Source: Jacaranda mimosifolia
Taxonomy: Eukaryota; Streptophyta; Magnoliopsida; Lamiales; Bignoniaceae
NCBI GenBank assembly: GCA_018894105.1
Contig: CM032121.1
Coordinates: 38,224,230-38,288,229 of the forward strand
DNA length: 64,000 bases
Direction: 5' to 3'
Both the position numbers and the translations under genes were made by a program. The notes beneath the pieces were generated by a model that was given only the letters and a program-made list of their open reading frames with translations, was not told where the DNA came from and did not search any database. This document shows positions 35,905 through 47,707 of this stretch, piece after piece (within the stretch, counting starts at the first letter, position 1; each line of letters opens with the position of its first letter).

Positions 35905-37725
35905 ATAATTTATATTAATTAATCAGTCTAATTAATAACTATCATAAAGTTTAATAAAATATTAAGATTTACATTGTTCAATATTTTTATAGTACAAAAA
36001 TTAATTAACACTATATATAACAATGAACAAAAATATTATTAGAAAAAAAAAAAAATCAACCCATGTTATACACTAACCTGAATATTTGTAGAAAAGAAAA
36101 AATGCAAATACAATAAATAAATATTCATGTAAATAGTATAGTACAAAAAATAAACATATCATGAATATAAATTATAAATACAAACAAAAATATGAACTTA
36201 ATTTTTTTTATTATTTTAAATATTCTAAAATAGTTAAATAATTAATATGAAATTATTTTCAATATTTGCATTTGCAATTTATGAAAGTTATTTGCAATTT
36301 ATGAATTTATATTACTAATTACAATTTGTTTTCTAATATGGGTTAAATATATTTAAGGTCATTTTTAATGCATTTTTGTGCATAATTGAACTGACATTTC
36401 TTCTGAAAGAATTTTTTAAATAATTTTTTATTTAACTAACTAATACATTAAATATTTTTAACTATTTAACAATATTTTCTTATTTTGAATGAATTAATTT
36501 TGTAGTGGCCCGATCGGGAGACACATGCTCCCATCCGACGTGCTACTCAAATCAATACCACAAATTATCTGAATTACAAAAATCAGGTCTTTTAAAAATC
36601 AAATAATTAATTCCCACAAGTAATATTCATTAAGAGTTTGACTTGTTATCAAATTATAATAAATCACACCTAATATTTTCAAAACTTACCTGTATATTGA
36701 CATCTACTACTCAACAGGCTACAATCAATATTCTAATAAAGTCATGGGTTTAATATTCTTTTTTTCAGCTTTCCTATCTATATCAATTCAATTTAATAAT
36801 TTCCAACGAAAGTTGTTTCAACTTGAGACTAATAACAAGATCTTGATTAACCATTTATGTCATTCAACATTAATTTATGCATATAATTTCATCATAATAT
36901 AACTTAATCGTATCAAATTAGGGCTAAAAATATGATAAAATTGAAATTTTAATTAATTAGGGCTAATAATCTGATAGAATTGAAAATTACCAAATTAAAT
37001 TGAGTTCGAGTCCAAATCACGTCCCGAATTTAGTCTAGTCGCGTCCAAAATTAAATTTCGAGCAAGCTGGTCACTGCCGGCCGCCACCGCCGCCTGTGTG
37101 GAAACCAGTTGGACCAAAATTTGTGCCTCGCCAAGCCCGTTAAAACCCCTCAACCAATTTCGCGGTCCGTTGCCTCCTACCCGACGAATTGGACAACAAC
37201 CGCCACTAAAACCCTTGTGCCATTGCCTTCTTTCCGCCTTAATTACTCCTCCGTTGGCCGTCAAAACCAGCAATGGAGCATACCAACGCATTCCTCTCGT
37301 CGAGCCCGTCGAAACGCACCTAACCTTTCAACGTTTCTGCCGCTGGAAGTGAGCAACCCACCACGCCCGCTGCCTTGGTCCGTTGCCTTAAATTTTTCCA
37401 GCTAAATCTCCGTCGATTTGGTTCACATTTCGTATGGTTGTAATCTTTGAGTTGAGAGGAATCCAACCGTGGTTTTACTTTTTAATTTGGAGTTGAAAAG
37501 AAGAAAAACCAAAGGTGGAAAGAGATTGCAAAGTTTTGAATTTTTTTTTTTTTTGGTTCACATTTCGTATGGTTGTGATCCTTGAGCTGAGAGGAATCCA
37601 ACCATGGTTTTACTTTTTAATTTGGAGTTGAAACAAAGAAAAACCGAAGGTGGAAAGAGGTTGCAAAGTTTTGAAATATATATTTTTTTTTGTCTCCTCT
37701 TCCTTCCTCTTCCCTATCTATATTT
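35905..37725. other. Right arm leader: AT-rich spacer and GC-rich block
   Basis: Mirror of 26924-28695. A local direct duplication of about 105 bp is present only here: TTTGGTTCACATTTCGTATGG-type sequence at 37418-37530 and again at 37553-37660. Confidence 0.5.
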
Positions 37726-38167
37726 GGCTATGTTTGGTTGTCAATTGGGCCATTCTCCCAAAATATTTTGGGAGAATGGATTTTGGGTAGTAGGGTTGGG
37801 GAATGTGTTTGTTGTTTGTTTGTGTTTTGAGAGAATAAATTGGGAGAAAATGGTTTGTTTGTTTATATTTTTGGGGGGGAAAGATGTCACATTAATAACT
37901 TTTTTGTTGGGTTTGAGGGTGAACTGAATATTTTAAAATTGTTTATATGTGTGTATATATAGATTGTATGAGTGATAGTATATGTATATATATGTATTGA
38001 TGGAAGAATGTGTGGTGCATTGGGGAATGGTGTGGAGTTGGGAATAGTAGGAATTTTTTGGAAATAAATTTTGTATTTTGGGAGTGAGATTGGAGAATGT
38101 GTAGTGTTTGTTTGTTTAACTTTTGGGGGTTGAAAAATGTATTGGGGGTTTACAACCAAAGAAAGCC
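37726..38167. mobile_element. MITE family 1 at right arm end
   Basis: Starts GGCTATGTTTGGTTGTCAAT and ends ACAACCAAAGAAAGCC. Same length and interior as 719-1160, including the CCAAAATATTTTGG hairpin. Confidence 0.7.
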
Positions 38168-38177
38168 AAATTTTTTT

Positions 38178-40786
38178 TTGTTACTGTTGTTACTATAAAT
38201 TTGAAAAACTTTCTAATTTGCCCTATTTTTGTAATTTTTTTTTTCACAATTTTAAAAAAAAAAAAACCTATTTATCTTGTATTGAATAATATGTTACCAA
38301 CTCTGATATGAAGTCGTCATATTTCTTTACTAGTAGAGTAGCCTGTTGCTTGAGCGTGGAAAATTTATAGTACCAATGTAGCAGTGAAAGAATGAAAGTC
38401 ATTGTTTCTTTTGTTATATTAAATTAAATAGTCATATGAGAGTAGTGCAGAATCATAGTGATTAGGCTAACTCATAGCATCTCAAGTAAATCAGTGGGAT
38501 TCTGTTGGTTGGAGATGGAAAATAGCAAGATGGGCTTTCTTATATATAGACAGACCTTTTACATGTCTTACATGAATAAAACCAAAAGATATATAATTTC
38601 CCCTGTTATAGGCGAGGCTCTCCTTGTGTTGAAGTGTATAAATAATCTGTGGCATAGGTTGCAATAATTTAGAGAAAACTGAGCTCCCAATATCTTTGAA
38701 TAAATTATGCTACTTGTCTCATATATCCCCCCCTCTCCTTTCCTTCTCTCATTCTTATTCAGTGCCTTGGGAAAGGTAGGCTTGAGTTTGGGTATCATCC
38801 ACATGTATAGTGTGTGTATTGATATTTGTGGTGCATGGAGAAATTCAGAGATGATGCATATAATTTGGAGAAACTCTTGAGTCTAGAAAATGCGTGCATT
38901 GATTGTGTGTCTGTAAAATAATATTGTAGCAAAAGCCTCATTTTGGTACAAGTCTTGATTTATGTCATATTTTTGGAAATCAAAATTCATGTATTGAGTC
39001 TTAGTTGAGGTTGATCTGATACCGTGCTAGCCTTTAACGGAGGAAGTGATATGTCTTATCATTAAAATTTATTGTAACCTAAGAATTTGCATCATGAATG
39101 CATCGTTTTACCTTGTTTTTCTGAATTTCTTTGCATCAAGTTAATTTTAATATAATTTAAATGCACTTCTGTGTTGGAATTAGACCATAGTGCAACATTT
39201 TTGCTAGGACAAAGGAGTTGTATTCTAGCTGAAAATTCAGGTAAAGGTTTCAAATCATGATTGTTCTTGCTATTTGTGCCTTCAAGAATTGATTTGTGTT
39301 AAACTTCAATGTGTTTATATGCATGTGATTACAGTTGGGTATTAATTATTTTGATTATCCTTGAAATTCTGAAAAGTAAAAAGGTTTTTCTACTTTCATT
39401 TTCATGTTATAATTGTTGTTTTCCTATTTCTGGTGCTGTTGGTAAATTGCTTGTTTTTGATATTTGTGGTATCTAGGACCCATACTGTTTTTTTTTATTC
39501 ACAGTCAGCTGAAAAATGTAGAGAGATTACTAAATGCTGTTTTGAGAAAAAAAATTTACCATCCTATTTTCCTCATGGAGACAAAATATTGCATCCTTGG
39601 GGAATCCAAATTTGTGAAATTATCTAAGATGTGCTTTTATTTGTCATGGTGTCTGGGTGCCTTTAGTTTGGTATGGAAATAGAATCTACTTACATCATAT
39701 ATTTATATATACATGTACGTATATATGTTCAATGTATGCTCATGCTAGTATTTTGCATTTGAGTAGGAACTATTCCATCCAACTTAACACCTAAAAAAAT
39801 AGGTGTATATATATCTCTGCAAGAGATAAGGAATCGAGTTGCTTTATCGATTAAGGATAAATAAGTGCAATAAAGGCATTTTAGCCTTATCAAAAAAGGG
39901 AAAAAAAAAAGAAAAAGAAAAAAGCATTCCGGTTGTAAGATATTTTATAATTTTTGACTATATTTATCAAAAAGTTCATAAAGCTTGCTATATTATGAAT
40001 ATAGAAAGAGTAATTTCACAGGAACTGTATCTGTACTCTTTCTGCAAACGTATGTAATTTAGTATATAATATAGTTGATAAGATACAAAACTCACATCTA
40101 GTTCTATTTCTACACAACAATCGCCACTTAAGTGTAAATGAATCATATTCCTAAATTACAATTAATCCTCTCTGTTGCTATATTTGCATGATGGTATAGA
40201 TAGCATATGAATTACATTTGAAGTTTGCTTCATGGCAAAGGTGGAAGGCACTTTCCATTATGAAAAAAATGTTGATGGCTAACTATCCCCCCTTACGAAA
40301 CTTCTACTAGTTACCTACTAAACTATGAATTCACATTGACTTTGTTGTCTGTGTAAACTATTGATAGTGCAGCATCCAGCTTGTTGAATTTGCATGCAAG
40401 TGACATTTGAAAATCGAGAGAAGAAAAGAAGATATGACTCATAATATATTTTGAGTTACAAAATAAATATCATGGAACTTAAAACAATAAAATTAATTGT
40501 TATCAATGTGGGTGATTTTATATTTGCCCGCAAAATTATAAATAATTTCATAATGTTTCTAGAACACATGTATTCAATGTATTCTGGCCTGATTTGATTT
40601 GATCTACATCTTTGCTGAATATTTTTCATTGAATAAAAATACATTAGATGGTCCAAATTAGGCCACCTCAATTATGAAATTCTTGCCAAACGACAAGTGC
40701 TTATAAATATTTTTCATCTTTGACACTTACAAATAAGTATTACATTCTTTGCTAATATTTTTTTTCATGTTATTTTGGCGTAAAAA
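38178..40786. repeat. Spacer modules, copies of 41415-42960 and 12166-13160
   Basis: No gene recognised. 38490-38700 and 38800-39480 match 41415-41640 and 41690-42960. 39620-40470 matches 12166-13150. 40470-40740 matches 45210-45480 and 49150-49430. These show repeated copying of the RNase-region spacer without the RNase genes. Confidence 0.6.
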
Positions 40787-41412
40787 AATTCACATGCATA
40801 CATGCTGTCATCCAGCCAGCTCAGAAACATTTTTCTCCAAGCAAAAGTTGCTACTTCTTTTTTATGTTTTTAGAAAACAAATGTTCAAGATGATGCCGTT
40901 CAGTGCCAGATTAGGAAATTAGGGTCAAAAGCGTCCAATTACTTGTTAACGGCTAGTTTAGTTTGAGCGTCCTTAAATTGCTCGATTGAGAAATTGTCCG
41001 AAATTCTCGTTCCAAATCTTAGTATAATGATATCTGATTCTTCATCTCCCTCAATCTGTCTCTCCGTTTCTCTTTTTCGGTTTCAATTTTAGCACTACAC
41101 ACACTACACAAGACTCCATATCTAGGGATTTCTCTTTAATTTGGTATCCGTTCATTGGATCCGTTGAATCATATCACAAGCAGACGCATCTCTCCCAATT
41201 GGTAAGTTTTTTCTTCAATTGTTTGATTAGGGTTTCAAATTGCGTTGCTTGTACTCACTAATACTAATCTCTCCCAATTTGTTAAATTTTTTAACAATTG
41301 TTTGATTAGGCTTTGAAATTTGAAATAGCTTCATTCACACGTAGGCATACTTGTCTCTCGCATTGTGCTACTTTTTTCTTCAATTGTTTTATTGGGATTT
41401 GAAATGGCTTAG
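40787..41412 (+). repeat. 5'-leader module, copy 3
   Basis: Matches 25466-26150 (blocks GGAAATTAGGGTCAAAAGCG and TTGTTTGATTAGGGTTTCAA), ending at GAAATGGCTTAG, where the other copies carry their possible ATG followed by TAA or an open frame. It is followed directly by a copy of the 38490 spacer. Confidence 0.6.
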
Positions 41413-41949
41413 TTCTGTTGGTTGTTGATGGAAAATAGCAAGATGGGCTTTCTTATATATAGACAGACCTTTTACATGTCTTGCATGAATAAAACCAAAA
41501 GATCTACAATTACCCCTGTTATAGTTCACACTCTCCTTGTGTTGGAGTGAATAAACAATTTGTGGCATAGTTTGCTATAACTTAGCGAAAACTGAGCTCC
41601 TAATATCTTTGAATAAACAGGCTACTTCTCCCCACCTCTCTTTCTCTCCCCCCTTCACTATTCAGTGTCTTCAAAAAGGTCGATTTGAATTTGCGTATCA
41701 TTTATATGTATATTGCGTGTATTGGTATTTGTGATGTATGGAGAAATTAACTGATGACGCACATAATTTGGAGAAACTCTCAACTCTAGAAAATGCATGT
41801 GTTGATTGTGTGTCATCGTTAAATAAATATTGTAATAAAAGCCTCATTTTGGTACTAAGTCTCGATTTATGTCATATTTTTGCGAGATTGAAATTGTTGT
41901 ACAAGGTCTAAGTTAAGTCTGATCTAATACCATGTTGTTAACCTTTAAG

Positions 41950-42466
41950 ATATGAGTGGGGGTGGGCGTTGGGATTCGGAAATTTGGGTATCGATTCGAT
42001 CCTATTGGGTCGGATTTTTTTTCCTTAAAAAAATTTACGAGTTGAGTACTCGAACTAACCGATCAAGTAAGACCTCCTATCTAATATCTGACCCAAAGTT
42101 CTTATATACATAAGTATATTTATTGTATGTAATTATCTATATAAATTTACATATATTTTTTATAAATATCAATAAACATATATAAGTAAATATATATTAT
42201 TTTGTACATATTGTGTACAGAGGCTAAACTCCTGTGCCAAGGTCACATTTTATTTTTATTTTAGTTTTTTTTTTAATTTTGGCATAGTTATAGTTTAAAA
42301 AAGAAATATCATGTCGGGTACCTGAGCCCCAACTTGCCGAGTACCTGAAATGTCGGGTACCTGGCAAGCTCGGGTCAGTCGGGTAGCTAAAACTGCTACC
42401 CATATATCGGGTGCCCGACTCAAACTACTTGAACTTGTGCTACCTGATCCGAAAGCCCCACTCCTA
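41950..42466. mobile_element. Probable hAT-like MITE
   Basis: Absent from the paralogous spacer near 39030-39060. It starts GAGTGGGGGTGGGCGTTGGG and ends GCCCCACTC, short inverted ends typical of plant hAT-like MITEs. Inside are GTCGGGTACCTG-type repeats. A possible degenerate 8 bp target pair (TAAGATAT and CTACATAT) matches at only five positions. Confidence 0.5.
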
Positions 42467-43189
42467 CATATTAGGTGGTTTGCCTTATTAATGAAATTTT
42501 TTTAACCTAGAAATTATACATCATGAATACATTGTTTTAACTTTTATCCTTTTTTTTTTTTTTCTGAATTTTTTTGCATCAAACTAATTTTAATATAATC
42601 TAAATGCACTTTTGTGTAGGAGTTAGACACCAAGGCAACATTTTTGTTAGGACAAAGGAGTTACATTCTAGCTTAGGTAAAGGTTTCAAACTGTGATTAA
42701 TCTTTGCTATATATGTCTTCAAGAACTGATTTGAGTTAAACTTCGATGTGTTTATATGCATGTGATTACAGTTAGGTATTGGTTATTTTTTATTATCTTT
42801 GGAATTCTAAAAAGTAAAAAGATTTTCCTATTTTCATTTGCCTTTTATAAATGATGATTTCTTGATTTTAATGCTCTAGTTAAATTGCCTTTTTTAGATA
42901 TTGTGACCCATGCTCTTTTCAATATTCACAATCATCTGAAAAATGACTGTTAGGTATTGGTTATTTTGATTATCCTAGAAATTGAAGGAATCCAAATTTG
43001 TGATATTTTGTCTAAGAGATATTTTGTGATTGTACTCCGCAACTGTGCAAGAGATAAGGAACCGAGTTGCTTTATTGATTTAGAATACAATGTGGTCCAC
43101 ATTAAATTAAATAATAATTTTATTTAATCGTAATATAATTAATAAGACATAAAAAATGGAACTTGCAATAAATTAAAGAATAATATCAC

Positions 43190-44930
43190 TTCAAGAGTGT
43201 AATATTGCAAGGATCCAAGTAATTTGTAAAATTAAAAGCAAAATTAACTTACAATATCACAATCCAAAGGATCTTGTTTATGCCTAAATAAAGGATTTGT
43301 GATCAAGAGAAATTACCTTGAAAGAAAACTTTAAAGGTTAACAAGAAGATCTTCCACTAGAACACCTATGCAAGATGTACTTTTTCTCTTGGATCTTCTT
43401 TTCCACATCAACAAGGTCAGCAACTGTTGCTCATTTTATCACCTTCAAAATAACACAAAAATGGCAGGAAAACCCTGACTCAATCCCATAGGCCGCTGAT
43501 CAAGGAGAACCTTCAAAAACCGTCTTGAACTCAACACTTGGGCACTTCACTTATTGTGCCTCTAAAGTTGATCCACGCATCTAGATATACTCTTAATCCT
43601 CACTCAATATGCTAGAATATAGAGCAGGAGTAAGGAGGAAGAATGGAGAAAAGGTGTGAGGGATTTGGAGGAGAGAGAAGGTAGTTGGAGGGAATCTAGA
43701 GAACCTCTTTGGTAGGAAAAAAGGGCAGCAAATCTTCCTTTAATGACCGGTTATGTGGGGTATTTATAGTGTGATTGGAAAGCTCTTGGCAACTTCCATC
43801 ACACTTTCCTCATATTGCCAATTTGCATTTCCACTTGCATGCACAGTTGGATTTTAATTTCTAAAATTAAAATGCCAACTCGTTATTTTAAAATGGACTC
43901 TTTCATTTTAATTTTTCTTCCAAAATTAGATTCTCTCTTTAATTAGATTAAGGAGTTAAACTCCTTAATTTAATTAAATCAACTTAAGTCCTTAAGTTGA
44001 CTTGACTAATTAAATTGCCACATGGCACCAATTATTAATTTAATTGGTCTAGTTATTGAACTTCTAAGATGATTTGATTCCAAGAAATCCTTGTGCAAAG
44101 TGATATGATAATTTGGAAAAGGAGTTTTTCAAACTTGAGGTCATAATGAGAAATCGAACATCAAGAGTAGATATATAATTATCGAGGCTATTAGGAAACT
44201 GACAAATATCTTGCCTTAGACCTCTTTCGGAAGATAGGAAACAGAAGGACCGTATTTGCATGGCAATCATAAGCGGTAATGATTCACCCTTAATTAATTC
44301 ATCCAATTGGTTAGACTCCATAGGCTTGTGCTAGACATCGACTATGGAGATTGGATACTCTTTAATTAATAAAGATTAATTGATAGACTAATGGGAATAT
44401 TTGATATTCAATAAATCATAAAGAGTTTAAGCCCATGTCTAATTAATTGGTAAACCTTAAAGGGTCACACATAAAAGCTCAGAACACTCTAAATATATTG
44501 GAGAAATTATCTAAGGAGTTAGATAAATTAAAGTGGCCAAAGTAAGAGTTAAGTAGATTTAATTAACTCAGAGTTTAGAGCTCCAAGAGCTTCTTAATTA
44601 CACTATAAATACCGACATTGGCTGGCCATTAGAGCTAGATTTTGCTGTCCATTTTCCCTCCCAAAGTGGTGAACTCATGTGTTGAGAAAAACCACCTCAC
44701 TAGATTCTCTCTAACAATCTTCTCTCTCCTCCAACTTTCACACACCTTTTCTCCACTTTTCCTCCTTCCTCTTCTATATTCTAGCATATTGAGAGAGGAT
44801 TAAGAGTGCATATAATTGTGTGGAATACCTTTAGAGGCATAACAAGTGGTGTGCTTTGAGTTGGTGATTTAGATCCTTCAAGTTGAAGGCCAAATTAAAA
44901 GTATTTGATACTGTTATGTTAAAATATTAT
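43190..44930. mobile_element. Foldback-type insertion of about 1.75 kb
   Basis: The flanks match contiguous sequence in the other spacer copies (12570-12750), so this is an insertion. Within it, 43560-43800 and 44580-44880 are inverted copies (TATTCTAGCATATTGAG against CTCAATATGCTAGAATA, and the AGAGGCATAA block). The interior has a local ACTTAAGTCCTTAAGTTGAC palindrome. No coding sequence. Ends and target duplication not resolved. Confidence 0.55.
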
Positions 44931-46116
44931 TTTTATTTTCAATGTTTTTAAAAGATAAAAATAAAAATGCAAAAGTAAATACAACCCCCTCGTGGGTTAT
45001 TCTGATGGCTAGCTTCTCTCCTTTGCTATATTTGCAGGATGATAATAGACTTGCATTGCTATAATTAGTGTATGGATCACATTTAAAGTTTTGCTTCCTG
45101 GCAAAGGCAAAAGGCACTATGCATTATGAAAAACGTTGACACTAGCTACCTTCTCGTATGAAATTTCCATCATGAGTTACAAAGTAAATATCACATAACT
45201 TGAAATAATAAGAAAAATTAATTGTTTCTGTGGTAATTTTAGAAATACCCTGAAAATTATAAATAATTTCATAAAGCTTCTAGAATTTATGTTTTTTTTT
45301 CTTTTTTCTTTTGTTTAATGCGTTTTCTTTAACTTGGTCTACATTTTTGTTGAGACTCTTTCATTGAATAAGAAATGCATTAGATAGTCCAAATTAGGCT
45401 ACTTCAATTATGACATTCTTGCCAAAAAACAATTACTTGTAAATATTTTCATATTTTGACAATTATAAGTAAGTATTAAATTCTGCCCCTAATTAATTTT
45501 CTCATCTTACTATGGCTTTGAAAGTTTTCTGTTGGATGAACCAAACCCAAGAAACCATAGCCCCTTTTTGTGTCTTAAGTTTGGATCGATATGAATATGA
45601 GAGCATTTAGATCTGCCTCCACGTAATTAAGATAATATTTCTCTAAACTCATATTAATTACTAAAGAAATTGTGTATTAATTAATTCTTGGAAGGGTTAA
45701 ATTTAATTTTACCCTAAAAATTAGAAATGTTTCAAGATATCGCTAAGGGGAAGTCTTTTAATTAAATTGAACGCCAACAACAAGTTGCTTCATATTGTAG
45801 CTGAATTGAAGTTTGGTCAAACTCATGCATCATTAGTATTCTGATTTAAACATCCCATCATATATCTCTCTTTCTCTTTGTTTCTCTTTGGATCAAATCT
45901 TTGGCCACAAATTAATAAAAGTTATGAGAATGGGAAATAGAAAGAAAACTGAAAACTTAAAGAAAAAGAAGAGAACAAAACTGTTGACCTAATAATGTAG
46001 AGATAGGAAAGGGACATGGAAAGGGAAAAGTATAGACATGGGAAAAAATGAGCAAACCTTGAGCTAGCAATTAAGAACGTCAACTTCAGTGGTTCACATA
46101 TGTCATATTATTACAA
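44931..46116. other. Spacer and upstream region of the pair-2 plus RNase copy
   Basis: 44990-45480 is spacer module. 45480-46180 matches 49430-50130 and precedes an RNase start in both places, so it is an RNase promoter region. No other gene seen. Confidence 0.5.
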
Positions 46117-46123
46117 CTATAAA
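46117..46123 (+). promoter_or_regulatory. TATA box of RNase copy
   Basis: CTATAAA, 68 bp before the ATG at 46191. The equivalent CTATAAA at 50052-50058 is kept before the second plus copy. Confidence 0.55.
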
Positions 46124-46190
46124 GATGAGGTTGTTTACAGTTAATTTGGTCACAAACCATCCAACCACATGTATATTTCTAAGCAAAAAC

Positions 46191-46872
46191 ATGAACTTTC
46201 CTAATACTACAGTTGCGACGCTTCTGCTATGGGCTTATATATTTTCTGACTAAAAGAAATTCTACCTGCACATGAAATTTGTGCAAACTTGGCCTCCGAC
46301 CTATTGTGCTCAACCCTATGTCAGATGTATTAATCCCATCCCACCGGATTTTATGTGGCCGGCCTAGGCTTTGGCTGGGTGATTAGTATGAAGCACCTTG
46401 ACATGCATCGATCTAAATCCGCAGAGGAACTTTAATTAATTTCTAGTTTTGATTAACACATTATAATAGCTAGTTAGCTACAATATTAATTAATATTTAA
46501 TTTTAATTTTGATCATTTGATGTATGTGTCCATATAGTTTAGCATATTGCCGAATCTATTGTGGATGTGATGAAGTATATTAATGGTGTAATATAAATAT
46601 GGCAAAGAATTCATCTGATGCAGGGTTTTCAGAGTGAGAATATTGTGTTTTCTTATCACAAACACTATGAAAGGATTGATATAATTAAGTCGGTAAGGAA
46701 AACTCTTAATGTCAACAATGTTTGTATATATTTTTTCGTGCTACCAGAAGAATTGGACCCATGTTAACCCTATGAAATTTACACGTCTTGACCTAACTCT
46801 AGCCAGATTTTAGAGGTTGTATTGATATTTCCAACTAAAACTAACTTGGATATCATATTACCCCTTTTTTAA
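46191..46872 (+). pseudogene. T2 ribonuclease (S-RNase-like) pseudogene, plus copy of pair 2
   Basis: The most complete plus copy. A signal-peptide-like MNFPNTTVATLLLWAYIFSD is followed by a TAA, then KKFYLHMKFVQTWPPTYCAQ and PYVRCINPIPPDF, the T2 N-terminus with its conserved VQxWPPxxC. The first active-site block after PPDF is scrambled. One intron (about 46440-46538) leads to exon 2, where the second active-site block (KHGTC region) is deleted. After that the frame reads FQSENIVFSYHKHYERIDII and KSVRKTLNVNN, then a damaged C-terminus to TAA at 46870-46872. It has lost catalytic residues and cannot be active. Confidence 0.85.
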
Positions 46873-47059
46873 GAATTAATTATTGTAAAGTACATATATA
46901 ATAATCCTCCATATAATATGCATTTAGAAATCGAAACTCTTCACATGCAACTACCGTAAACTTGTAAAATGCAAAATGAAGAAAAAATTAATATTTTGTC
47001 GATTTTGGTTGCATATTATATGAAGAATTATTATATATGTATCTTCTAGCAATTAATTA

Positions 47060-47707
47060 TTAATAAGGGGCTAATGTAATATCCAAATTAGTTTCAATTG
47101 GAAAATTAGTGCAACCTCTAATCCAGCTAGGAGTATGAGGACATGTAATATTAACATTCATAGTTGGATCAAGATATATGTAAACTTCATAGGGCTCAAC
47201 ATTGGTTCGATTAATTTGACGACATGAAAAATATATGCGGATGTTATTGACATTGAGAGTTTTTCTTACCATCTTAATTATATCAATTCTTTCATCGTAC
47301 TTATTATAAGAAGACACTACAATATCATTATAGAAAGGCTACATCAGATCAATTCTTTATTTTATTTGTATTTCATCACTAAAATAATTCATTTAACTCA
47401 GCCATTGGACTAAAACTTTTCTTGAGGTATGTTTGGTTGATAGATGGCCAGAATTGAGGAAAATCCATGAGCAAAACATAGAAAAATATTAATATTAAAA
47501 TTAAAATTATCAAAAGTTAAGGACAAACAGTTGTACATAAGTTAGTTTCCACTGGAGCAAGGTTTTCTCAAGAGTTATCAGCAGGCCAAAACCCATGTAA
47601 TGTTAAATTCAATGGGGATTAGGTTAATATAGTCGATAGGATCTCTGGCCTAAAGATATTTGAGCCGAAAGGAAAAATACTATAGCTACATTACTAAGAA
47701 GGCTCAT
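47060..47707 (-). pseudogene. T2 ribonuclease (S-RNase-like) pseudogene, minus copy of pair 2
   Basis: Starts at 47707 with MSLLSNVAIVFFLSAQISLG, a good signal peptide. A deletion removes the VQTWPP region. The first active-site block is LTLHGFWPADNS (family FTLHGLWPxN, catalytic His kept). After the single intron, exon 2 has FPQFWPSINQTYLKK; the KHGTC block is lost. The C-terminal half is open for 85 codons (47060-47317): YDERIDIIKMVRKTLN, YEVYIYLDP, ITCPHTP and a final Cys in RGCTNFP. These fit the CPxPxxC end of S-RNases. The convergent partner ends 187 bp away and their 3' flanks are inverted copies. Confidence 0.85.

Larger units (their letters stand above)
26489..38167. mobile_element. 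11.7 kb palindromic Mutator-like (MULE) structure
   Basis: Two arms of about 5.8 kb are inverted copies: outer 440 bp family-1 MITE-like end, GC-rich block, AT-rich spacer, transposase, then a second gene end near the centre (32320-32400). Both outer ends read GGCTTTCTTTGGTTGT. They are flanked by AAATTTTTTT (26479-26488 and 38168-38177), a 10 bp repeat of the size MULEs make, though its low complexity weakens it. The arms differ by scattered substitutions and small indels, so the inversion is not recent. Each arm lacks the second end expected for a complete element, so this looks like an inverted dimer of half elements. Confidence 0.75.

Noticed and set aside
43540..44900. Paired LTRs of a retrotransposon
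   Set aside because: The two similar blocks are inverted relative to each other, not direct, so they are foldback arms and not LTRs.
46191..47317. Possibility that the pair-2 RNase is functional
   Set aside because: Both copies lack the second active-site block and the plus copy has a stop in its signal peptide, so no active enzyme can be encoded.
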